Part shown: positions 20,433 through 30,516 of the stretch, piece by piece
Layout: each line of letters starts with the position of its first letter
Position numbering within the stretch: position 1 is the first letter of the stretch
NCBI GenBank assembly: GCA_016930915.1
Contig: JAFGFU010000025.1
Location: forward strand, 62,001-126,000
Length of the DNA: 64,000 bases
From: Campylobacterales bacterium
GTDB taxonomy: Bacteria; Campylobacterota; Campylobacteria; Campylobacterales; Sulfurospirillaceae
Reading direction: 5' to 3'
Notes under the pieces: generated by a model
Seen by the model: the letters and a program-made list of their open reading frames with translations, nothing else
Told to the model about the DNA's origin: nothing
Databases searched by the model: none
Program-made: the position numbers and the translations under genes

Positions 20433-21278
20433 TTAGACTAATTTAAACGCAACCAAACTTATTGCCATCACCAACATCCCCAAAACAATCCCTAAAATAG
20501 TCGTATGCGCATTGCCATACATGCGTGCAGAGGGCAAAAGCTCATCAAAGGAGATGTATACCATGATGCCTGCAACCATTCCAAAGGTAATGCCAAGGGT
20601 CAGCTCACCCATAATAGGTAAAAGTAAGAAAAAGCCAACAATGGCTCCCACAGGCTCAGCCAATCCTGAGATAAAGGCATACCAAAAAGCACTTTTTCGA
20701 TTACCCGTCGCATGATAGATAGGCAAAGAAACCGCCATACCTTCTGGAATATTGTGAATCGCAATCGCCAAGGCAATGCTCACACCTAAGCTTAAATCAT
20801 CTAAGGCTGAAATAAAGGTTGCAAAACCCTCTGGAAAGTTATGAATGCCAATGGCAAGTGCTGTAAAAATTCCTGTTCGCTTTAGGGCTGAATTTTTAAG
20901 CACAGAGTGTTTATTGCCCTCTTTAAGCACACTGAGTTCCTTATCGCTTTTGAGTTCGTGGGGATTGACATCTTCAGGAATAAATTTATCAATTAAAGCA
21001 CTCAAACCAATGCCACCAAAAAAACAGACTAAGGCTAAGGATTCTCCTAAAACGTCACTGCCATAAATCGTAATAAACGATGTTTTAGACTTATCTAAAA
21101 TCTCAACAAAAGAGACATATACCATCACACCTGCTGAAAATCCCATACCAATCGATAAAAAAGTATGGTCTTTTGCTTTTGAAAAAAATGCTAACAAGGC
21201 ACCAAAGCCTGTACTAAGACCTGCTAAAAGTGTCAATAAAAAAGCAGGTGCAAATTGTGCCCACGTTACATCCATCAT
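20433..21278 (-). CDS. zupT: ZIP family metal transporter (ZupT-like)
   Basis: AIGIHNFPEGFATF and IAIHNIPEGMAVSLP motifs. Confidence 0.9.
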   Translation of the reverse strand: MMDVTWAQFAPAFLLTLLAGLSTGFGALLAFFSKAKDHTFLSIGMGFSAGVMVYVSFVEILDKSKTSFITIYGSDVLGESLALVCFFGGIGLSALIDKFIPEDVNPHELKSDKELSVLKEGNKHSVLKNSALKRTGIFTALAIGIHNFPEGFATFISALDDLSLGVSIALAIAIHNIPEGMAVSLPIYHATGNRKSAFWYAFISGLAEPVGAIVGFFLLLPIMGELTLGITFGMVAGIMVYISFDELLPSARMYGNAHTTILGIVLGMLVMAISLVAFKLV

Positions 21279-21281
21279 TCT

Positions 21282-22085
21282 TTAACCTTTCAAATAAAGA
21301 CGCATTTTTTCAAGCATCAAGGAAGCATTCATGTTGCTTATCACATCAAGTAAAGAGATACGAAAGGTTCCCATACCTTTACTTTTATCTGCCAATTCAC
21401 CCGCAAGAGACATAGTAGAAATTCCTAAAATAGCACTGAGCAAAGGATTTTTTGTTGCCCCTAAAAAACTGCCAATCAAGGAGCTACTCATACACCCTGT
21501 TCCTGTCACACTTCTTAGCGCTTCATCACCATTGCAAAGCGTATACGCATGTGTGCCATCACACACAACATCCTCTTTTCCTGTAATGGCAATCACACAC
21601 GCTAAGGTTTTCGCTAAATGCCGTGCAATGCTGAGTGCATCACTTTCATCTTCAAGCGAATCCACCCCAGAGCTTTTGGTTTCCAATCCCGCTAAGGTTT
21701 TCATCTCCGCCATATTGCCACGAATCACACTAAAGCGAATCTGCTCTAGTAACCGTGCCACGCTTTGGCGACGAAAGGTTGTTGCACCAACACCTACAGG
21801 ATCTAAAACCACAGGAATATTATGAGCATTCGCTGCACGTCCAGCTTCCAGCATTGCTTCAATACTTTGGGTATTAGCGGTACCAATATTTAAGACCAAC
21901 GCCTGAGCAAATCCTACCATTTGAGCTACTTCACTGATTTCACTTGCCATAATAGGTGAAGCGCCAATGGCTAACACCACATTGGCACACTCATTAACCG
22001 TGACATAATTGGTAATATGATGAATCAGAGGTGTGGTGTTTTCTAGAGCAGCAAAAGCCTCGTGTATGTGTGTTTTTATATCCAT
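21282..22085 (-). CDS. thiM: Hydroxyethylthiazole kinase
   Basis: PLIHHITNYVTVNECANVVLAIGASPIM; VLDPVGVGATTFR; adjacent to thiD. Confidence 0.93.
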   Translation of the reverse strand: MDIKTHIHEAFAALENTTPLIHHITNYVTVNECANVVLAIGASPIMASEISEVAQMVGFAQALVLNIGTANTQSIEAMLEAGRAANAHNIPVVLDPVGVGATTFRRQSVARLLEQIRFSVIRGNMAEMKTLAGLETKSSGVDSLEDESDALSIARHLAKTLACVIAITGKEDVVCDGTHAYTLCNGDEALRSVTGTGCMSSSLIGSFLGATKNPLLSAILGISTMSLAGELADKSKGMGTFRISLLDVISNMNASLMLEKMRLYLKG

Positions 22086-22089
22086 AAGC

Positions 22090-22893
22090 CTACTCCTTTA
22101 TGCCCGCTTTTTTATATAAAGCGTAAAAATGGTGCACAGGTCCAACCCCTTTTCCAAGGGCAAATCCATGTGTTATGGCTTCAGTGATGTATGCTTTTGC
22201 CTCTTCAACAGCCTCTTTTACATGTAAGCCTTTTGCTAAATTTGCAGCAATGGCGGAGGAGAGTGTACACCCTGTACCATGCGTATTTTTGGTCTCTAAA
22301 CGCTTTACATGTAAACAATAAAACGATTTGCCATCAAATAAAACATCCGTGGCATCTTCGTCTAAATGCCCCCCTTTCACCAAAACATACGTGCATCCAA
22401 GTTTGTGCAAATCCTCTGCGGCTCGTTTCATGAGCGCTAGCGTGTCAATTTTGTAACCTACCATCACTTCGGCTTCGGGAAGATTGGGAGTCAGCAGTGT
22501 TGCCATCGGCACCAAAATCTCAATCAGCGCTTTTTGAGCTTGGGGGGCTAAAAGGTTGTATCCACTTTTTGAAACCATAACAGGGTCTATGACAAGGGGT
22601 GGGAGTGAGTATTTTTTGAGTGTTTTTGCAATGATTTCAATCGTTTCAAGGCGTGAGACCATTCCGATTTTGATGGCATCAACTCGAATGTCATCAAAAA
22701 TAGCTTCGATTTGATGGGCTATCATGGAAGAGCTCACATCTTGCACATCAAAAACACCTTGCGTATTTTGTGCAGTAATAGCCGTAATCACACTCATTCC
22801 AAAAACACCATTGGCACTAAAGGCTTTTAAATCAGCTTGAATTCCAGCCCCTCCGCTACTATCTGAACCTGCGATTGTTAAACAATGTTTCAT
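22090..22893 (-). CDS. thiD: Bifunctional hydroxymethylpyrimidine kinase/phosphomethylpyrimidine kinase
   Basis: MKHCLTIAGSDSSGGAGIQADLKAFSANGVFGMSVITAITAQNT; THGTGCTLSSAIAA. Confidence 0.93.
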   Translation of the reverse strand: MKHCLTIAGSDSSGGAGIQADLKAFSANGVFGMSVITAITAQNTQGVFDVQDVSSSMIAHQIEAIFDDIRVDAIKIGMVSRLETIEIIAKTLKKYSLPPLVIDPVMVSKSGYNLLAPQAQKALIEILVPMATLLTPNLPEAEVMVGYKIDTLALMKRAAEDLHKLGCTYVLVKGGHLDEDATDVLFDGKSFYCLHVKRLETKNTHGTGCTLSSAIAANLAKGLHVKEAVEEAKAYITEAITHGFALGKGVGPVHHFYALYKKAGIKE

Positions 22894-22930
22894 TTTATCC
22901 TCATCAAAATAGTTTACATGTAAAGATGTA

Positions 22931-24931
22931 CTAAAAATAGCGTATCGTTTGATACGCTTCCAATGGCTGTGGGGCACTAAAATAGTACCCTTGAGAATAA
23001 TCGACACCTAAAGCACGTAAAATATTAAAAATTGTCTCATTTTCCACAAACTCCGCTACCGTCTTGATATGATGCTCTTTCGCAAAACTAACAATGGTTT
23101 TTACAATAGAAAGGGAATAGGTATCTGTTTCAATATTTTGCACTAAACTGCCATCAATTTTAATAATATCAGGTTCATAATCAAGTAAACGCCCAAAATT
23201 GGAATACCCTCTACCAAAATCATCAATAGCAATACGCACACCTAATTCTTTTACCGTTTTAATAAACGTTTTAATCGTTTCAAACTCTTTGACATTAACA
23301 TCTTCAAGCAACTCAAAAGTGATACGATGCGCCTCCGCTTTATGGCGTTCTAAAAGCGAGAGAATTTTTTCCCGTGTCGCTTTCTCTTCAATATCAACAG
23401 CAGATAAATTAATGCTAATCCCTGCATACGTTTTCGATAATGCCTCAAAAGAGTTCTCTAAAACCCTTTTGGTAATTTGGGTATAGTAACGCCCTTTTTT
23501 TGAAACATCTAAAAAATCAGAAGGAAATCGAAGCGTTGCATCTTGATTCACCAAACGTACAAGCGATTCAAACTTGACAATCTCTTTGGTTTGGTTATCG
23601 ACAATGGGTTGAAAATGGGAGATAATGTTGGAACTATTCAGCGCTTTTTTAATCGCCATAATAATCCCTATATTGACCTCCGCTTGCTTTTGCATCTCTA
23701 AAAATAGATTGGTGGCAACAATAAAATTGGTGCGTTTCTTCTCAAGTTTTTTAATACCAAAATGAGCACTTTGAAAAGGTTCTTGCCCACCGTATGCCAC
23801 ACTAGCAAGCAATGAGACACTGTACTCAATCTCATTAAGATGAATGCTTGAAGATTCAATACGTTTTAAAAGCGCTTTAATCCCTTGATTCAGCTCTTCC
23901 TCGCTCAAAGAGCACTGCGTTTTATCAATCGCAACCGCATACTCACCAAACCCTAGCGTGTAAATTTTATTTAATGCACACACATCCACCATATTTGATA
24001 AAAGCTTTTGAGCTAAACTTTTCTCTAACAGTTCTATCACTTTATTCCCATAGAACTCTTCTAGCGTGCCAAAATCTTCTATTTTAAATAAAATAACCAC
24101 GACATCTAAGACAACACTCAAATAATCAAAAAGTTGCTTTCGAGGATTCATAATCTCGGTAATGTCATTGTACAAGGCGATGTACTCAACGATGTCACCT
24201 TCAACACTGAGAATAGGTTTAATCGCACTCTTCACATAATAGCTATTGCCTGTTTTACTACGATTTTTAATAATCCCTTGCCATACATTCCCAGCACTAA
24301 TCGTCTCACACAGCTCTTTTAAAAACGTGCTTGGCATATCAGGATGATGCAAAATGTTATGAGGTTTTCCTATGATTTCTTCTCTAGAATAGCCTGAAAT
24401 AGCGCAAAAAGCATCATTAACATAGGTAATGAGACCATGGATATCCGTTTTCGTCACAATGGCACTTTTATCGGTTACTTCAACGTATTGTGTTAGGAGC
24501 ATCTCGATTTTTTCATTTTCCGCTTGCAGATGAATTTTCTCAATCACCCGCCCCAGAACTTCCATAAACTGCCCAATTTCAACAGGTTTGAGCAAATACC
24601 CCTCCACCCCCAAACGAATACTTTCAACAAAATAAGGTGTGTCATTGTATGCAGAAAGAATCAAAATAGGCGTTCTAGGACTCATCTTGCGCATGATTTC
24701 TGCCATTTCCAAACCGCTCATTTTAGGCATGTTAATATCAGTAATGACCAAATCAACAGGGTTGCTTTTAAATTTTTCGATGGCATCTTCCGCATCAACT
24801 GCTTCAATCACAGAACCAAAAAACTCTTCAAAAATCAACATAGAACCTAGACGAACACTCGCATTGTCCTCAACATATAAGAGTGTTAAACTTTTTGCAT
24901 TTTTAATGCACTTCTGAAACTTTGACTCCAT
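22931..24931 (-). CDS. Response regulator with PAS, degenerate GGDEF and EAL domains
   Basis: Receiver VDLVITDINMPKMSG; PAS ITYVNDAFCAISGYSREEIIGKPHNILHHPDMP; EAL-type IAIDDFGRGYSNFGRL. Confidence 0.88.
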   Translation of the reverse strand: MESKFQKCIKNAKSLTLLYVEDNASVRLGSMLIFEEFFGSVIEAVDAEDAIEKFKSNPVDLVITDINMPKMSGLEMAEIMRKMSPRTPILILSAYNDTPYFVESIRLGVEGYLLKPVEIGQFMEVLGRVIEKIHLQAENEKIEMLLTQYVEVTDKSAIVTKTDIHGLITYVNDAFCAISGYSREEIIGKPHNILHHPDMPSTFLKELCETISAGNVWQGIIKNRSKTGNSYYVKSAIKPILSVEGDIVEYIALYNDITEIMNPRKQLFDYLSVVLDVVVILFKIEDFGTLEEFYGNKVIELLEKSLAQKLLSNMVDVCALNKIYTLGFGEYAVAIDKTQCSLSEEELNQGIKALLKRIESSSIHLNEIEYSVSLLASVAYGGQEPFQSAHFGIKKLEKKRTNFIVATNLFLEMQKQAEVNIGIIMAIKKALNSSNIISHFQPIVDNQTKEIVKFESLVRLVNQDATLRFPSDFLDVSKKGRYYTQITKRVLENSFEALSKTYAGISINLSAVDIEEKATREKILSLLERHKAEAHRITFELLEDVNVKEFETIKTFIKTVKELGVRIAIDDFGRGYSNFGRLLDYEPDIIKIDGSLVQNIETDTYSLSIVKTIVSFAKEHHIKTVAEFVENETIFNILRALGVDYSQGYYFSAPQPLEAYQTIRYF

Positions 24932-24953
24932 ATTCTGTTCCCCTTTTGCCCAT

Positions 24954-26417
24954 TTAACGGGAAAATAATAACGTAAAAACGGCACCTTGCGTGCTATTTG
25001 AAACCAATAATCTTCCCCCACAATGCTCTTCAATCATTTTTTTGCTCATATAAAGCCCCAATCCTGTACCATCTTTCATCTCTTTGGTACTAAAATAAGG
25101 CTCAAAAATACGCTCCATCACTTCTGGTTGAATACCGCCACCGTTATCGCTCACTTCCAACACCAACTCGATTGCATTCGCATAGGTTGCTATTTTAATC
25201 CATGGAGAGACAACCTCATTATCCATTAATACATCTTCGGAATTTTTAATTAAATTGAGTAAAACATGCATCAGCTCATTGGAATAGGTCATAAACGCCA
25301 CATGTGCTTGCAAATCCAGCACAACATCAATCTGCTTATGATGAAGCGAATCATGCACAATCCCTAAAACTCGCTCGACAATACGCTCTAACGTCACGCT
25401 GTTCTTTACTTTACTCTCTTTAAAAAACTGCCTAAAATCATCAATGGTTTGACTTAAATGCTGAACATAGCCATTGACATCACACAATTTGTCTTCAAAA
25501 AGCGTTGCATCAAACTTCTTTAACGCCAATTTCAAACGTAAGCCTTCCACAGAAGAGCTAATGGCACTAAGAGGCTGTCTCCACTGATGCGCAATCATAC
25601 TAATCATCTCTCCCATCGAAGCAAGACGGGATTGTTGAATGAGTTTTCTATCTTTTTGTCTATTTTTTTCTACTTCATCACGAATGCGCTCTTCTAGTGT
25701 CAGGTTGAGTTGTTCAAGTGCCTTTTGCGCATCCATTTTTTGTTGCTCACGCTTAATGTCCATGCGTATGACCACAATTAAAATACCAAAAATTAACAGT
25801 AAAAAAAGGACCATACGTTGAAGAAATACTTCAAGTCCCAACAGGGATGAAAGTACCTTTTGGTAATGCTCTTTGGAAAAATCCAATGCTAAGATTGCAA
25901 CACTACCATCGTTTTGAATCATGGGATACAACAATGTTGCCCAAAGCGCTTCAATGTTATCTTTTTGATAGATGACCTTTGGCTCACGTGTCAAAAGCAC
26001 TTCATGCCAGAGCCTATTTTCAGGCTCAAAAAGCTCCTCAAAATGAAATTTATCCCCCTTCTCTTTTCCACCATCGAGCAACACACGAAACAAAACAGCA
26101 TCGTGTTTAGGGTTATCTACTACAAAAATATTTTTAATCTTATGCGTTTGAAACGTAGAGAGAAACTCTTCTAATGCCGCTTGATGCTTCTTATCTTCAT
26201 ACAAAACATGATGTAAATTCACCTCATCTTGCATCCTTAAGAGATAGCTTGTAATATTTTTTGATACCTCTTTAACCTCTTCTAAGCCTGTCTGCTCAAA
26301 ATTAGTGATAATATGACGTTTTGTCTGAGAAAAGAAAAGATAAAAGAGTAAGGTTGTTGCGACAAGCAGTGCAGTGAGAAAGGTTAAAAAACGAGAAAAT
26401 GTTATTTTACTGAGCAT
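24954..26417 (-). CDS. Sensor histidine kinase
   Basis: GEMISMIAHQWRQPLSAISSSVEGLR H-box; LEVSDNGGGIQPEVMERIFEPYFSTKEMKDGTGLGLYMSKKMIEEH. Confidence 0.9.
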   Translation of the reverse strand: MLSKITFSRFLTFLTALLVATTLLFYLFFSQTKRHIITNFEQTGLEEVKEVSKNITSYLLRMQDEVNLHHVLYEDKKHQAALEEFLSTFQTHKIKNIFVVDNPKHDAVLFRVLLDGGKEKGDKFHFEELFEPENRLWHEVLLTREPKVIYQKDNIEALWATLLYPMIQNDGSVAILALDFSKEHYQKVLSSLLGLEVFLQRMVLFLLLIFGILIVVIRMDIKREQQKMDAQKALEQLNLTLEERIRDEVEKNRQKDRKLIQQSRLASMGEMISMIAHQWRQPLSAISSSVEGLRLKLALKKFDATLFEDKLCDVNGYVQHLSQTIDDFRQFFKESKVKNSVTLERIVERVLGIVHDSLHHKQIDVVLDLQAHVAFMTYSNELMHVLLNLIKNSEDVLMDNEVVSPWIKIATYANAIELVLEVSDNGGGIQPEVMERIFEPYFSTKEMKDGTGLGLYMSKKMIEEHCGGRLLVSNSTQGAVFTLLFSR

Positions 26418-26820
26418 AGTGTTGTAGCTCCACAGGTAAAGTAATACCAAAACGTTCACACGCTTCTTGATAAAACCGTAATTGAGGACGACCTTTTCGC
26501 CAATAAAACGCCCCTATGCTATTTCGTGTTGTTTTAAAATCATCATAATCGGTACTGAATCTAGGTAACTGAGCACACGAAGCAGGTAAAGTTTCAAAAG
26601 CCGAGCCATACACCACATTTGCCTCTTCGCATGTTTCAACTAAGCTGACAAAAGAGCTTCCTTTAAGTGAAATAAGAGGCATGTGTTCATATATCCTAAG
26701 AGGCTTACCCTCTATAGAAAGCAAATGAAATACTCTGGCAATAAGCTCTTGTTCAGGCGTCTGTGCAAGACTAAGTGTCGTAGATAAGAGTAGAACCAAA
26801 AAAGGTTTTAAAAGAGCCAT
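26407..26820 (-). CDS. Hypothetical secreted protein between TonB receptor and histidine kinase
   Basis: 137 aa, signal-peptide-like MALLKPFLVLLLSTTLSLAQ; overlaps both neighbours. Confidence 0.6.
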   Translation of the reverse strand: MALLKPFLVLLLSTTLSLAQTPEQELIARVFHLLSIEGKPLRIYEHMPLISLKGSSFVSLVETCEEANVVYGSAFETLPASCAQLPRFSTDYDDFKTTRNSIGAFYWRKGRPQLRFYQEACERFGITLPVELQHYAQ

Positions 26821-28693
26821 TCAAACCCTAGCATTACCTGACGTTCTTGAATAGGAACGCTCAAAGGCTCCACAAAGGATAAGGTAGAAAAATCAAACCG
26901 TGAAAGTATCTGTTTTTCCCCTTTCCCTAGAAGGTTTTGCCCTTTAAGTGTAAAGAGTAAATTATCACTAAAGTTGTAACGAACGCCTAGTGTTACATCA
27001 TACCCTCGGTTATGATAATACTCACTGTGCGTTACAAACATCTCCTCAAAAAAATCCAACTTACGGTAGCGATGTTGGTGGCGTAAAATCAACTGATGGT
27101 TTCTAAAAATGACATCATATCCTGCATGATCAATTCTCTTATAACGGTATGCCAGCATAATTTTATTAATCGCATCGTAGTGGTACGTATACTGCATGTA
27201 AGTATTTAGGTGTTCTGTCATACCTAAAGCGGTATCGACTCTAAGATTCTCATTCACATAAGGGGCATCTTCAATCCACGAATAACTCAAGAAAAATTCA
27301 TACAGTGAAGCACCGACTTCATACTTAAACTCTTGCGCTAAAGAGTCAAGTTCTTGCTTTTTGGGATAAGCCGATTTCATATAAAAAGAACCGATTAAAT
27401 AAGGTTCAACATACCCCTCTGTATGAAAGAAAAAGCTCTTAGATGTCCATGCATCATTGGTATAGGTAAGCCCCGCACGGAGCATGTGAAGGCTATCACT
27501 CTCATAACCACCATTATTTGTGACATAACTTTGTTGCGCCCCTAGTGTCCCTACAAGATTCTGTGCAAAAGCATAACTGTCTTCGACAAAAAGAGAGCTC
27601 ACTGCTTGCCTTGTATGCCCATCTTTTGGTACATCTAGCCCATTCATCTGAATCAAATCAAAATCAATCATTTTATAACGATATCTAGCACCTGTAATAA
27701 GATGATGATCCCCAATGTGCGTGTTATATTTCAACTCAGTTGAGAGTGCAGAACTCTCTGCTTTGCTCTCAATTTTATAAATAGGTGCTCCTTTGTAAAA
27801 AAATAAAGGAGTATCTTTATAGAGTGCATGGTCTTTAAGTCCATCATAGGCTACAGATAACTTCCAATTATCCCATGCTTTACTGTACCCAATATGCGCA
27901 TCTTCTGAACTCATCTTTGAATCATCTAAACTCATATCCATACTAGGGCCTATCCAAGCCCCTTTATGAGCCTTCGAAGCGTTAATTAAAAGATTTTGTG
28001 TCTCATCTTTAATGTTCGTAAACACATTGTAGCGCTTTACATCACGGTTTAATTCTTCCTTACTCGTCTCATAGGTTTTTCGTTTATCATATGACGAAGA
28101 GAAACGTGCAATATAATCTGTCTCATTTTCACGACCAATATATTGGATATTTTGGGTTGAACCTCCACGACTTGTCACCATACTCTGAAAACTACCACCA
28201 CCATCTCTGGTCGCTTTTTTCGAAAACATTGAATCAATACCGATGTAGGCTCACTCGAATAGACAAAAGAGGTAGAGAGATTGTAGACTTCAATATGATC
28301 TACAAAACCCAAATCAAGATCACCTAAAATAATCATTCCACTGCCATACATCGCTGTGGTAATCTCTTGCTCATCAATAAAAATTCGAATCAGACTCGAA
28401 GAAAACGGTACAGGTCCATAGGTAAGTGGGTCAGGCAAACCATAACGACTGAGGCGATAACCGTCCATCGTGTATTTTAAAATATCACTGAGGTATTTTA
28501 CCTGCATCATATCAAGGTCATTGCGAGTATAGATAGTTGAAAAACCACTATTTTCCAGTTTTGTTTTTTCAGAGAGGTCACTCTTCTTTTCAATAGTATT
28601 TAAGAGATTTTCAATGGAACTTTGAGCATATCCATCTAGTCCAAATACAAGTACACTAAGAGCAATACAATAGTTTCTTTTCCATCTTTGCAT
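26808..28693 (-). CDS. TonB-dependent receptor-like protein split over two frames (28175..28693 plug and 26808..28229 barrel)
   Basis: Plug-like ORF (IEKKSDLSEKTKLENSGFSTIYTRNDLDMMQVKYLSDIL...IRIFIDEQEITTAMYGSG) and barrel ORF overlap in -1 register at AAAAAAG (28214-28220, minus strand). Confidence 0.7.
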
Positions 28694-28701
28694 CCGTTCC
28701 C

Positions 28702-29883
28702 TTAGTATTTAGGTGTTTCGCTCTTTGATTCATATCGTTTAAATAGATACATCAAAAGCTGAATTAAAATCATAATTACAATACCTTCCATCAACGCTGC
28801 TACAATGAAAGAAGCGTACTCATTTTCTCCAATCGCTTCATTTTTAACAGCAATAGTGGCAATTGCAACTAAAAAGGTTAAAGGCATCGAATACGAAAGG
28901 GCAAATAAGACACTCTCTTTAATACCTAAATATTTGAAATAAGCCGTGAGTGTTGCAAGAAAACGAATTCCAACCATTGCTGTTACAATCCATAACGCAT
29001 GGGTAAAGATCTCTTTGGTAAAGACCAAATTCAAATCCAATGTCGTTCCAACAAAAATAAAAAAAAGTGGCACTAAAAAACCAAAGCCAAAGGTTGAAAG
29101 CTCATGAGAAAGCTCTTTTTTATGACCAAAAAAGTTTGTAATAAAAATCCCCGCAATCAATGCTCCTAAAACCATATCGATTTCGAGCCACTGCATGGTT
29201 GCCAAAAAGACAAAAAAGAGTGCAAAACTAATGCGGATGCTCTGATGTTTCGTATCCTGCTGAGGCATAATAATTTTTTTAAGCTCAGGATACCACCAAA
29301 AAAGAATATTTAATAGCTTAAATAAAGAATAAGATACAAAAAGAACAATACCTAAAATGAGAATATTTTGAGCAAAATGCCATCCAAATCCATGCATCAT
29401 CATTGCATCAAACATAATAAATAAACAAATACTTACAAACTCGCCCACCAAACCTACGATAAGCGCAAGTTCAAGCCATTTAGCATTTTTCCCATGCTCA
29501 CTAATAAGCGCCATCACCATACCCAATGAAGCAATAGGCAATGCAATAATATACACAGCGGGTAATTCAAACACAAAATAAAGAAGGAGTGAAAGACCAT
29601 ATAAAACAGCAAAAAAACCAATGGATTGTTTAAAAAAACGCTCTTTAAAATGGAGAAGTTCTCGTATTTCTATTTCTAAGCCAACCAAAAACATCAGATA
29701 AAAGAAACCTATTTTGGCAAGATTTTTAAAGACTTCATTGTCTACATTTAAAAAGCCAACCCAAACAGCTAAAGAACCCAACAATATTTCAACCACAGGA
29801 GTTGGAATACGAAAAAGACGAGAAATTATGGGGGAAAGCACCATCAAAAGCACCACATGCGCTAAAAAGATAAGATTTTCCAA
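28702..29883 (-). CDS. Cation:proton antiporter (CPA2/Kef-type)
   Basis: ISRLFRIPTPVVEILLGSLAVWVG; multiple TM segments; LIAGIFITNFFGHKKELSHEL. Confidence 0.88.
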   Translation of the reverse strand: MENLIFLAHVVLLMVLSPIISRLFRIPTPVVEILLGSLAVWVGFLNVDNEVFKNLAKIGFFYLMFLVGLEIEIRELLHFKERFFKQSIGFFAVLYGLSLLLYFVFELPAVYIIALPIASLGMVMALISEHGKNAKWLELALIVGLVGEFVSICLFIMFDAMMMHGFGWHFAQNILILGIVLFVSYSLFKLLNILFWWYPELKKIIMPQQDTKHQSIRISFALFFVFLATMQWLEIDMVLGALIAGIFITNFFGHKKELSHELSTFGFGFLVPLFFIFVGTTLDLNLVFTKEIFTHALWIVTAMVGIRFLATLTAYFKYLGIKESVLFALSYSMPLTFLVAIATIAVKNEAIGENEYASFIVAALMEGIVIMILIQLLMYLFKRYESKSETPKY

Positions 29884-29910
29884 ATGTATCCTTATTTTAG
29901 GCTTTGTGTC

Positions 29911-30316
29911 AAAAGGTGTAGCGATAAGCCGGGTTCTGTCGTGGGTGATTATTTATCTACGACTTACCTTACGATAAGCCTCTAGCGAAGGGTTCATAAA
30001 ACGTGAGACCAAAACCGTCCCTTCTTGCTGCAGGTTGGGTTTACATAGCTGCTCTAATTACTTAAAGCACTGGTGGGCTCTTACCCCACCGTTTCACCTT
30101 TTCCATATTAACTGTCTTCTTAGAGACAAGCAAAGCTTGTCACTAATTCCTCTCACTAAAGCTATGCTTCGCAAGAATGACAAAATGGTAGTTTACTTTC
30201 TGTTGCACTGTCCCTTAGGTTACCCTAGCCGTCCGTTAGACGGAACCATGTCTCACATGCAGCCCGGACTTTCCTCTTGAGCGTGAGTGCCCAAGCAATC
30301 ACCTACCACACCTTTT
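29911..30316 (-). ncRNA. rnpB: RNase P RNA (bacterial type A-like)
   Basis: Minus strand reads GAGGAAAGTCCGGGCT near 5' end and GACAGAACCCGGCTTATCG near 3' end; P1 helix between CAAAAGGTGT and ACACCTTTTG-type termini. Confidence 0.92.
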
Positions 30317-30516
30317 GAAGGAGAGATTATAGCGAAACTTTTATGAGTTCTTCTATAATCACTGTAGTATAAGAGCCTTTTAAAAGACAAAGACTCTGCA
30401 TAAAAAATTTTCATATAAAATCTAAAAATTCACAATAATGTAATTTTGACATTATAAACTTTACACAATTAAATACTTGTGCACAAAGCGTTTAATCCTA
30501 AAAAAATCCTATTATC

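Noticed and set aside
21331-21825. 164-aa ORF antisense to thiM
   Set aside because: Shadow ORF of a clearly conserved coding sequence.
29714-30280. Small plus-strand ORFs over the antiporter start and rnpB
   Set aside because: The region is explained by the antiporter gene and RNase P RNA on the minus strand.
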